From: Archaeoglobi archaeon
GTDB lineage: Archaea; Halobacteriota; Archaeoglobi; Archaeoglobales; Archaeoglobaceae
Direction of reading: 5' to 3'
Assembly (NCBI GenBank): GCA_004347865.1
Contig: QNUZ01000082.1
Location: 1-9,458 of the forward strand
Length of the DNA: 9,458 nucleotides
Below the pieces are notes generated by a model. It saw nothing but the letters and a program-made list of their open reading frames with translations. It did no database searches and had not been told where the DNA came from. Below, in pieces: positions 1 to 5,097 of this stretch. The position numbers and the translations under genes were made by a program. Each line of letters begins with the position of its first letter. The first letter of the stretch is position 1.

Positions 1-2
1 CA

Positions 3-380
3 GTCGTTAAGGTCGGCTACCCCAAGAACATTGCACAGGAGAATGGAGACTTCAACAACGTCCACGTATGGACATACGGCTACCTGCTGAGAAGAATTTA
101 TGAGGTTGCAGAGGAACACGGGATAACGGCAGTCTACGTAAGCGAGGCATACACGTAATCTAGGTGCCCGATACATGGAGAGAGGTGTGGCAGTAGAGTT
201 AAGCGTGGACTATTCAAATGCACAAGACTGAATAAAGTATTTAATGCGGACCTAGTAGGGGCATACAACATACTCATAACCCCGAGTCCAATGGATAGGG
301 GTAATGGGCCGGAGGCCCGGCCCGGGATTGAACCCAAAGGGGATGTAATCCCAAACCTCCCCGCACTAGCGGGGACCTAG
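3..380 (+). pseudogene. tnpB: TnpB RNA-guided nuclease, C-terminal part, interrupted by an in-frame TAA
   Basis: Frame 3 reads through the RuvC/zinc-ribbon end of an archaeal TnpB. It reads HGITAVYVSEAYT, then TAA at 156-158, then SRCPIHGERCG, FKCTRLNKVFNADLVGAYNI, and a proline/glycine-rich tail ending at TAG 378-380. The CPIHG..C and FKC cysteines form the zinc ribbon. The Asp of NADLVGAYN (249-251) is the expected third RuvC catalytic acid. Related proteins have a serine where the TAA lies (YTSSRCP-like), so one TCA-to-TAA change would explain it. There is no frameshift downstream, which implies recent inactivation or a sequencing error. TnpB is an ancestor of Cas12 that cuts DNA guided by the RNA from the element's right end. 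This copy would lack the zinc ribbon and last catalytic residue. The 5' part lies beyond the window. Confidence 0.8.
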
Positions 381-402
381 CCTTTAGGGCGGGGAGGAGG
401 TC
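270..402 (+). ncRNA. Probable right-end (omega/reRNA) scaffold of the tnpB element
   Basis: TnpB families use an RNA made from the 3' end of tnpB plus the right end, with a guide copied from the DNA just past the element. The GC-rich end of tnpB, the nested stems at 356-397 and the GGAGGAGGTCA end fit such a scaffold. The start given is arbitrary. If the boundary is about 402, the guide would begin near 403, inside the GTPase coding region and antisense to it. The scaffold is downstream of the tnpB stop mutation and looks intact, so it could in principle work with a TnpB supplied in trans. This is position-based inference. Confidence 0.35.
356..397 (+). repeat. Right-end nested inverted repeat of tnpB element 1
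   Basis: CCTCCCCGC (356-364) and GCGGGGAGG (389-397) are exact 9-bp reverse complements with a 24-nt loop. Within this, CCCCGC (359-364) can instead pair with GCGGGG (369-374) around ACTA, giving two exclusive structures. Subterminal hairpins of this kind are what IS200/IS605 transposases recognise. The hairpin may also act as a terminator for both converging genes. Confidence 0.7.
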
Positions 403-1307
403 AGCGCAATTTTTGTTATCTCTTCCATTATTTCTCTGATTCCTTCCCCGCTCCTAGCCGAGAAGGCCGGTCTGTCTCGGAACTCGTGTAGATCAGCCTT
501 GCTGTAAACCTCGAGCATAGGTTTCCCGAAAGTCTTCTTTATTTCCTCGAGAAGCGAAAGCTGGCTCTTCAGCGGATAGCCGCAGGTTTCGGTGGGGTCT
601 ATTATGTAGAGAATTGCATCAGCCGCGTGTTTTAAGCAGAGAATAGCCTTCCTCTCTACAGCATTTCTCTTCGCCAGCGGGCGGTCAAGAAGACCGGGGG
701 TGTCTATGATCTGGAGATCCTTTGTGTAGCCTATGAAGATTTTCTTTGTGGTGAATGGATATTCCGCAATTTCGGGCTTTGCGGTTGAAACTAGGGATAC
801 GAAGCTTGATTTACCGACATTGGGGTATCCCGCAACAACCACAGTTGGCATATCTCTCAGCGTGGGTATCTCCTTTAGCTTGTTTTTGGCTTCGTTCAAA
901 AACTTCAGGTCTTCATCGATATCCTCAATGAGAGACGCAATTCTACCGCATGCGCTCCTGTAAACCTCAACGGGATTCTGTCCTTTTTTGATTTTCCCTA
1001 TGCTCTTCGTGACGATCTTCTGAATCATTGAGTTTGCCCAAGAAAGGGAAGCCAATGACTTCTTTATTTTTTCAACGCCCACCAGCAGATCTACCATCTC
1101 TCTGTAAAAGCTTGGCAAAGAATCGTAATCTGGATGTGAGCTTATTATCCTGTTGAAGTAATCTTTTGAGGTATTGGAGATCGTTGATAGCTTATTTATT
1201 ATCCTTTCCCTCTCATTGCTTCCGCTAATCCTAGAACTCTTTCTAAATATCTTGTCCAGAAGTTCTTCAGCCGTCAGCACCGTCGGTAATCTGCGAAGCA
1301 CGTCCAC
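384..1307 (-). CDS. NOG1/Obg-like GTPase, probable ribosome-assembly factor
   Basis: Numbering here uses the longest reading (332 residues, GTG at 1382). The G-protein motifs are clear: P-loop GYPNVGKSS at 185-193, PFTTK (G2) at 209-213, DTPG (G3) at 227-230, SKAD (G4) at 294-297 and SA (G5) at 308-309. The helical N-terminal half, starting RRLPTVLTAEELLDK, is typical of archaeal NOG1-like GTPases, which act in large-subunit assembly. Residues 1-18 of the long reading (KHPLTPEAPGLSPGAAH) are translated tnpB right-end sequence. I therefore take the GTG at 1307-1305 (residue 26) as the likely start; GTG 1301 is also possible. No clear ribosome binding site precedes either. G4 is SKAD rather than NKxD. 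The C-terminal LTSSPP and stop come from the right end of the other tnpB element, so both ends of the gene have been touched by insertions. The G motifs themselves look intact. Confidence 0.85.
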   Translation of the reverse strand: MDVLRRLPTVLTAEELLDKIFRKSSRISGSNERERIINKLSTISNTSKDYFNRIISSHPDYDSLPSFYREMVDLLVGVEKIKKSLASLSWANSMIQKIVTKSIGKIKKGQNPVEVYRSACGRIASLIEDIDEDLKFLNEAKNKLKEIPTLRDMPTVVVAGYPNVGKSSFVSLVSTAKPEIAEYPFTTKKIFIGYTKDLQIIDTPGLLDRPLAKRNAVERKAILCLKHAADAILYIIDPTETCGYPLKSQLSLLEEIKKTFGKPMLEVYSKADLHEFRDRPAFSARSGEGIREIMEEITKIALTSSPP

Positions 1308-1335
1308 GGAAGGACTATGGGCGGAGATGTGAGCT

Positions 1336-1358
1336 GCTCCAGGGCTAAGGCCAGGAGC
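1336..1358 (-). repeat. Right-end imperfect hairpin of tnpB element 2
   Basis: GCTCC (1336-1340) pairs with GGAGC (1354-1358), with further partial pairing inside around a CTAAGG centre. On the minus strand this is the GCTCCTGGCCTTAGCCCTGG region followed by AGCAGCTCA, an IS605-type right-end layout. Read as protein it gives the EAPGLSPG string seen at the start of the long GTPase reading. Confidence 0.6.
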
Positions 1359-1378
1359 TTCCGGCGTTAAGGGATGCT

Positions 1379-1529
1379 TCACGCCCTTCCCCTCATCTGC
1401 CGATCCGGGGGCTCACAGCTCCCCCATCCTGCAGATCTCATTAACCTGCGGGCTATGTTTATGCATCTGAATTCCCCTTCCATTGGCTCGGGCAACATGC
1501 CCGCATCTATGGTAGAATTGGGGGTGTAC
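1379..1529 (-). pseudogene. tnpB: TnpB remnant with a frameshift and a deletion in the zinc-ribbon/RuvC region
   Basis: One minus-strand frame gives YHRCGHVARANGRG (about 1514-1473), matching the zinc-ribbon region of archaeal TnpB. The adjacent frame continues GEFRC (1477-1463), then directly INIARRLMRSAGWGSCEPPD and on to a TGA at 1381-1379. Joining the two requires one missing base in the G run near 1477-1474. Between GEFRC and INIARRL the usual second cysteine pair and the catalytic D.N stretch are absent, so a short internal deletion has removed active-site residues. Everything upstream of the zinc ribbon is also gone. The fragment cannot encode a working nuclease. It belongs to a different tnpB lineage from the copy at 3-380, whose zinc ribbon reads CPIHGERC. 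Confidence 0.72.
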
Positions 1530-1541
1530 TATTTAAGCTTT
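1530..1541 (-). promoter_or_regulatory. IS-borne A-box promoter reading toward the GTPase gene
   Basis: On the minus strand CAAAGCTTAAATA (1542-1530) matches an archaeal BRE plus TATA box and would start RNA near 1505-1510. In the intact element it would have driven tnpB. With tnpB deleted, the first intact gene downstream is the GTPase, about 200 nt away. No better promoter is visible between here and 1307. Confidence 0.45.
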
Positions 1542-1551
1542 GCCCGTTCAT

Positions 1552-1571
1552 CCCAGAGCTAAAGCTCTGGG
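1552..1571. repeat. Perfect 9-bp palindrome, IS200/IS605 subterminal type
   Basis: CCCAGAGCT (1552-1560) and AGCTCTGGG (1563-1571) are exact reverse complements with a 2-nt AA loop. GGGGTGT (1521-1527) and ACACCCC (1580-1586) add a weaker outer 7-bp inverted repeat. On the minus strand the surrounding GAAAGCCC...GGGATGAAC resembles the ends of IS200/IS605 elements. I read it as the left-end palindrome of the decayed element, but it could be the end of another lost copy. Confidence 0.6.
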
Positions 1572-1630
1572 CTTTCTGGACACCCCATTTTTATAATTAG
1601 TTTCCGTATAAAAAAGGTTTTCCGCTCCTC

Positions 1631-1643
1631 GAAAGATATTTAT
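1631..1643 (+). promoter_or_regulatory. A-box promoter for the HARP gene
   Basis: GAAAGATATTTAT has a purine-rich BRE followed by a TATA-like core, 24-32 nt before the ATG at 1667. No Shine-Dalgarno site lies before that ATG, so a leaderless transcript is likely. Confidence 0.5.
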
Positions 1644-1666
1644 TTCCCTATGCTAAAACAGTTTAA

Positions 1667-2359
1667 ATGCGCCAGCGCTTTGTACTAGACACAACCGCGA
1701 TTACGGATGCCGGGATGAGGGAGAAAGAAAGCTACTCTTCCATCTGCGAATCGGCGAATGAAATTCTAGATCTCATCGCCCTCGCGAGGTTGAAGCTTGA
1801 AATAAGCTGCTATATCCCCTATCCCTCCGTTTATTCGGAACTTTCAAGCTTCCTTCGCCGGAATGAGTGCGATGAGAACACCTTTGTGAAGCTCGATACC
1901 TGGCTCGTTAAGAAGACCCCAAACAGGTACGAGGTGAGGATTCCTGCGGTAATATTTTACGAGTACATAATTTCTGTTAGGCAGAAAATTAACAGGGGCA
2001 GAAGACTGGCTGAGGACTTCATTCTGGAGTCTTCTGCAATCTCAAGAGCATCAGAAAAGCTCGAAGAGGACATAGGGAATTTGATATCCAAATTCAGGGA
2101 CAGATTCCGCACCATAATGCGTCAGGGACTTCTCGACAGCGCCCCGGATCTTGACGTTCTTCTTCTTGCTAAGGAGCTAGAGGCAGGGGTTGTTAGCAGC
2201 GATATAGGAATAAAGAAGTGGAGCGAGAAGCTTGGGCTGAGATTCGTCGAAGCTTCGAAGTTTCCTAGGATGCTGAAGGAGTACCTAGCCCTTATGGGTG
2301 TGAAGGAGTCGAGTTTTGGCTCGTCGGTGGGCGAGTCGGATAAAGAGAGGGAACTTTGA
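1667..2359 (+). CDS. HARP-type RNA-free ribonuclease P / RNA ligase partner protein (PIN_5 family)
   Basis: This 230-residue protein matches the PIN_5/UPF0278 family. It starts MRQRFVLDTTAITD, with the first PIN acid at Asp8. It has a helical middle (about 105-155) and a C-terminal acidic group in LLDSAPDLDVLLLAKE (Asp157, Asp161, Asp163) and SSDIGIKKW (Asp179). In the homologous Aquifex protein Aq_880 and in archaeal HARPs these acids bind metal and remove 5' leaders from pre-tRNA. Older annotations call the family RNA ligase partner. The last 20 residues are a Ser/Glu-rich tail. The ATG at 1667 gives the conserved N-terminus directly and suits a leaderless mRNA. Archaea with HARP normally also have RNA-based RNase P, so its cellular role may be auxiliary. 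It ends 53 bp before mch and might share some transcription with it. Confidence 0.88.
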   Translation: MRQRFVLDTTAITDAGMREKESYSSICESANEILDLIALARLKLEISCYIPYPSVYSELSSFLRRNECDENTFVKLDTWLVKKTPNRYEVRIPAVIFYEYIISVRQKINRGRRLAEDFILESSAISRASEKLEEDIGNLISKFRDRFRTIMRQGLLDSAPDLDVLLLAKELEAGVVSSDIGIKKWSEKLGLRFVEASKFPRMLKEYLALMGVKESSFGSSVGESDKEREL

Positions 2360-2401
2360 GCGTAGAGGAAAAAATAAAAAACCTGAAAACCCACGGGGAA
2401 T

Positions 2402-2409
2402 GAGGTGAT
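2402..2409 (+). promoter_or_regulatory. Ribosome binding site of mch
   Basis: GAGGTGAT lies 3 nt before the ATG at 2413 and fixes that start. The 53-bp gap upstream contains an A-rich run (about 2369-2380) that could be a weak A-box, but no convincing TATA element. Confidence 0.6.
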
Positions 2410-2412
2410 TGC

Positions 2413-3357
2413 ATGCTGAGTGTAAACGAAATAGCCCTTGAAATTGTAGAAACTATGCTGGATTACGAGGAAGAGCTGAGAATACAGTCCAAGAAGCTTG
2501 AAAATGACGCAACTGTTATTGACTGCGGCGTTAACGTGCCCGGAAGTTATGAGGCGGGAATTCTTTACACGCAGATCTGCATGGGTGGTCTTGCGGATGT
2601 GAACATCGTCGTGGATACGATTAAGGAAGTGCCCTTTGCATTCATAACGGAATACACCGATCACCCTGCAATTGCTTGCCTCGGCAGCCAGAAGGCTGGA
2701 TGGGCTGTAAAGGTTGAGAAGTACTTCGCAATGGGAAGCGGTCCTGCAAGGGCTCTCGCTTTGAAGCCGAAGAAGACCTATGAGAAGATAGGGTATGAGG
2801 ATGACGCGGACGTTGCGGTAATCGCACTGGAGGCCAACAAACTGCCGGATGAGAAGGTGATCGAGTTCATAGCGAAGGAGTGCGACGTGGATCCCGAGGA
2901 CGTTTATGCAGTCGTCGCGCCCACGGCTTCGATCGTGGGAAGCGTTCAGATTTCGGGCAGAATCGTTGAAACTGCAATATACAAGATGACGGAACTCGGA
3001 TACGACCCGAAGCTCATCGTAAGCGGTGCTGGAAGGTGTCCCATTGCCCCGGTTCTCGAAAACGATCTGAAGGCGATGGGGGCCACGAACGACAGCATGA
3101 TGTACTACGGAAGCGTTTTCCTAACGGTTAAGAAATACGACGAAATTCTGAAGAACGTTCCGAGCAATACGAGCAAGGACTACGGAAAGCCGTTCTACGA
3201 GATATTCAAGGCTGCAAACTACGACTTCTACAAGATCGATCCAAATCTGTTCGCTCCCGCACAGATAGCCGTAAACGATCTGTCTACTGGCAAGACCTAC
3301 GTTCACGGAAAGCTGAACGCTGAAGTTCTTTTCCAGTCCTACCAACTTGTCCTATAA
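2413..3357 (+). CDS. mch: N5,N10-methenyltetrahydromethanopterin cyclohydrolase (EC 3.5.4.27)
   Basis: The cytoplasmic enzyme interconverts methenyl-H4MPT+ and N5-formyl-H4MPT in the C1 branch used for methanogenesis or, in Archaeoglobales, for oxidising C1 units from acetyl-CoA. The 314-residue length is usual for the family and the protein aligns from end to end by eye. It starts MLSVNEIALEIVETML and includes VIDCGVNVPGSYEAG, TEYTDHPAIACLGSQKAGW, APTASIVGSVQISGRIVETA and SGAGRCPIAP. Arg183 and Glu186 in GRIVET match the catalytic pair described for the Archaeoglobus fulgidus enzyme, by my recollection of its numbering. Glu is proposed to handle the water and Arg to tune it. It is flanked by HARP upstream and a nuclease-like gene 7 nt downstream; neither belongs to the C1 pathway. 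A T6 run directly follows the stop. Confidence 0.96.
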   Translation: MLSVNEIALEIVETMLDYEEELRIQSKKLENDATVIDCGVNVPGSYEAGILYTQICMGGLADVNIVVDTIKEVPFAFITEYTDHPAIACLGSQKAGWAVKVEKYFAMGSGPARALALKPKKTYEKIGYEDDADVAVIALEANKLPDEKVIEFIAKECDVDPEDVYAVVAPTASIVGSVQISGRIVETAIYKMTELGYDPKLIVSGAGRCPIAPVLENDLKAMGATNDSMMYYGSVFLTVKKYDEILKNVPSNTSKDYGKPFYEIFKAANYDFYKIDPNLFAPAQIAVNDLSTGKTYVHGKLNAEVLFQSYQLVL

Positions 3358-3363
3358 TTTTTT
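3358..3363 (+). terminator. T-run possibly ending mch transcripts
   Basis: Six T residues directly follow the mch TAA. Archaeal RNA polymerase terminates intrinsically at short T-runs. The run lies in the 7-nt gap before the next ATG, so termination here would reduce expression of the nuclease-like gene relative to mch. Confidence 0.35.
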
Positions 3364-3364
3364 G

Positions 3365-3754
3365 ATGAGATGGCAGGATTTTGAGGTGGAAGTGAAAAAG
3401 ATCTGCGAAGAACACGGTTTCAGGGCTTCCTTTCACCATCTTTTCAAGGACGAAATTGGAAAAGCGGAAATAGACGTCGTTGCCGAGCGGGGAAGCATTA
3501 CTCTATGCTTGGACGCAAAGCTGTATTCAGGCCACCGCTACAGGGTTTCTCAGCTGAAAAAAGAGGCAGAAAAACATTCGAATCGTTGCAAAAGGTTTTC
3601 GAAGCTTTCAGGAAAAAGTGCTGTGCCGGTTATAATTTCCTTCATAGACGATGCGATATACTTCCACAGCGGTTGCATAATCGTTCCTTTCGAATCCTTG
3701 AACCACTTTCTAACCGAGATTTACTACTATCTTGCAGAATTTGGCTATCTCTAG
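3365..3754 (+). CDS. Small PD-(D/E)xK nuclease-like protein of unknown role
   Basis: A 129-residue soluble protein, read from the ATG at 3365. A TTG at 3347 would add six residues and overlap mch, which I think less likely. The N-terminal half looks like a restriction-endonuclease fold: MRWQDFEVEVKKICEEHGF, then KAEIDVVAERGSITLCLDAK. Asp37 (in EIDVVAE) and Asp50-x-Lys52 (in CLDAK) would be the catalytic D...DxK group, as in archaeal Mrr/Hjc/RecB-like nucleases. The rest is basic and helical, then a hydrophobic strand (SAVPVIISFIDDAIYFHSG). No partner methylase or helicase is adjacent, so it is not an obvious restriction system. Its position 7 nt after mch suggests co-transcription. Its TAG stop overlaps the convergent radical SAM gene. 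The fold call is moderate; the biological role is unknown. Confidence 0.7.
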   Translation: MRWQDFEVEVKKICEEHGFRASFHHLFKDEIGKAEIDVVAERGSITLCLDAKLYSGHRYRVSQLKKEAEKHSNRCKRFSKLSGKSAVPVIISFIDDAIYFHSGCIIVPFESLNHFLTEIYYYLAEFGYL

Positions 3755-5097
3755 ATTGCCTTCCTTATAACTCTGAGTATAGCCCTAGCGTTACCTTTTC
3801 TGATCTCCCTTAAAATAAATTTCGGTCTGAGGTAAAATCTCAGATAGCACTTTCTCAGGAATTTTGCGATCTCTTCGGGAGGCACAGGGGTTTTCAGCAC
3901 GGGTTTTCCGGCGGTGTATTCCTCAAAATTGTCTGTTAGGAGCAGGCCTCTCTCTTTGGCCTCTTCATGTATTTCCGTCCCCGGATATGGCGTTAGTATT
4001 GAGAACTGGGCGTAATCCGGTTCGAGCTTCAGGGCGAATTTCAGCGTCTCGTCCATCTCCTTCTTCGTCTCTATCGGGGCACCGATGATGAATGAACAGA
4101 TCGCGGCTATACCAGCTTTCTTAGTTGCACGGATGGCCTCTTTAGCTTTCTCCAGCGAGATCTTTTTTCTGTAGTATTCAAGAATCCTCTTGCTTGCGGA
4201 TTCTATCCCGTAATAAATCGCAACGCAGCCGGAGGATCTCATGATCTTTAGCAGTTCTTCGGTGATCGTGTCAATCCTGGAGGAGCAGCTCCACGTGATT
4301 TCCAACCCCCTCCTCTTTATCTCTCTGCATATCTCCAGAACTCTATTTCTGTTTAGGGTGAATGTGTCGTCCCCGAATGCGATGTGCTTAGCCTTGAAAT
4401 TCTGGCAGAGCCACTCAATTTCATCAACAACATTTTCAGCACTCCTTGCCCTGAATCGGTGACCCATAAAGAGCGAGGAACTGCAGTATCGGCAGGCAAA
4501 AGGACAACCTCGCGAGCTTATAACCGGGAAATGTTCGAGCTTCTGGCCCAGAACCGTGTATTTGTCCAGGGGCATGAGGTCGTATGCAGGGAAGGGTAGA
4601 GAGTCCAAGTTTTCAATGAACCCTCTGGGCTCGTTCTTCCTGATCTTCCCCCCTTCCTTATAGTAGGTGCCTTTCACCCCTTCCAGACTTTTTCCAGATT
4701 CAATTCTCTCCGCAACTTCAACTATCGTTTCCTCACCCTCACCTATGCAGACGGCATCCACAAAATCGCTCTGAAGGGCTTTTTCAGGCTCAAAAGATGC
4801 GTGAACTCCACCCAGGATGACGAAAACATCCTTCAGGGCATTTTTTATCTTTCTCGCATAGTTCAGGGCGGAGTTGAATGTAGGCGTCGTCGATGTTATT
4901 CCGACGATTCTGGATCCTTTCAGCTTCTTTATAAGCTCTTCGAAGCTGAGCTTTTCGACGAGATCGTCTACAATTCTCACTTTAAATCCCTTCTCCCGTA
5001 AAACGGCTGCGAGATAGCCAAGCCCGAGAGGAGGAGTTGAAATTTCAAGCCTGCTTACGACTTCCACATTTGCATTCGGATTTAGCAATGTTATCAT
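3751..5097 (-). CDS. B12-binding-domain radical SAM protein (BchE/HpnJ-like class), substrate unknown
   Basis: A 448-residue protein starting MITLLNPNANVEV at the ATG 5097-5095. A longer in-frame reading upstream only re-reads the preceding gene in another frame. Residues 1-150 form a cobalamin-binding-like Rossmann domain: PPLGLGYLAAVLREKGF, VGITSTTPTF, VILGGVHASFEP, then CIGEGEETI. The radical SAM core begins at SSRGCPFACRYCSS, with Cys198, Cys202 and Cys205 in the CxxxCxxC arrangement that binds the 4Fe-4S cluster. It continues through FGDDTFTLN, YYGIESAS and PYPGTEIHEEAKERGLL. The canonical B12-ligand motif DxHxxG is absent (the region reads VDDLVEK). Family members methylate unactivated carbons or do ring chemistry on lipids, tetrapyrroles or antibiotics; the substrate cannot be read here. 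The start overlaps the upstream radical SAM/SPASM stop as ATGA, so translation is probably coupled. Confidence 0.88.
   Translation of the reverse strand: MITLLNPNANVEVVSRLEISTPPLGLGYLAAVLREKGFKVRIVDDLVEKLSFEELIKKLKGSRIVGITSTTPTFNSALNYARKIKNALKDVFVILGGVHASFEPEKALQSDFVDAVCIGEGEETIVEVAERIESGKSLEGVKGTYYKEGGKIRKNEPRGFIENLDSLPFPAYDLMPLDKYTVLGQKLEHFPVISSRGCPFACRYCSSSLFMGHRFRARSAENVVDEIEWLCQNFKAKHIAFGDDTFTLNRNRVLEICREIKRRGLEITWSCSSRIDTITEELLKIMRSSGCVAIYYGIESASKRILEYYRKKISLEKAKEAIRATKKAGIAAICSFIIGAPIETKKEMDETLKFALKLEPDYAQFSILTPYPGTEIHEEAKERGLLLTDNFEEYTAGKPVLKTPVPPEEIAKFLRKCYLRFYLRPKFILREIRKGNARAILRVIRKAI

Larger units (their letters stand above)
1..402 (+). mobile_element. IS200/IS605-family (IS1341-type) tnpB element, right-hand part only
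   Basis: The window opens inside a tnpB-only transposable element. What is visible is the C-terminal coding part of tnpB (to 380) followed by a right end with nested inverted repeats. CCTCCCCGC at 356-364 pairs with GCGGGGAGG at 389-397, and CCCCGC at 359-364 can alternatively pair with GCGGGG at 369-374 around ACTA. The boundary near 402 is inferred: GGAGGAGGTCA resembles GGAGCAGCTCA at the end of the second element (minus strand, near 1330). The left end and any tnpA lie outside the window. The right end overlaps the last codons and stop of the minus-strand GTPase gene, so this element inserted at or into that gene's 3' end. Confidence 0.8.
1329..1590 (-). mobile_element. Decayed, internally deleted tnpB element (minus strand)
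   Basis: On the minus strand this stretch runs, in order, through a subterminal palindrome (1571-1552), an A-box promoter (about 1541-1530), a broken tnpB 3' coding trace (1529-1379) and a right-end hairpin (1358-1336). It ends in GGAGCAGCTCA near 1330. At about 260 bp, most of the transposase gene has been lost, leaving left-end-like and right-end sequence close together, as in a miniature derivative. Both boundaries are estimates. It lies immediately upstream of the GTPase gene and in the same orientation. Confidence 0.7.

Noticed and set aside
156..158. Recoding of the TAA in tnpB (readthrough or a non-standard amino acid)
   Set aside because: TAA is not the codon used for selenocysteine or pyrrolysine, and no recoding structure is evident. 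A point mutation is simpler.
1374..1562. 62-residue + strand open frame between the GTPase and HARP genes
   Set aside because: It is the reverse complement of the tnpB remnant and right end. Its protein has no family signature and no ribosome binding site.
384..1590. True composite transposon carrying the GTPase
   Set aside because: The two elements belong to different tnpB lineages, one is badly decayed, and no target-site duplication can be seen. IS200/IS605 elements also do not make them. Kept only as a structural observation.
2122..2664. 180-residue minus-strand open frame spanning the HARP end and mch start
   Set aside because: It overlaps two confidently identified genes, and its sequence is low-complexity and unlike any family I know.
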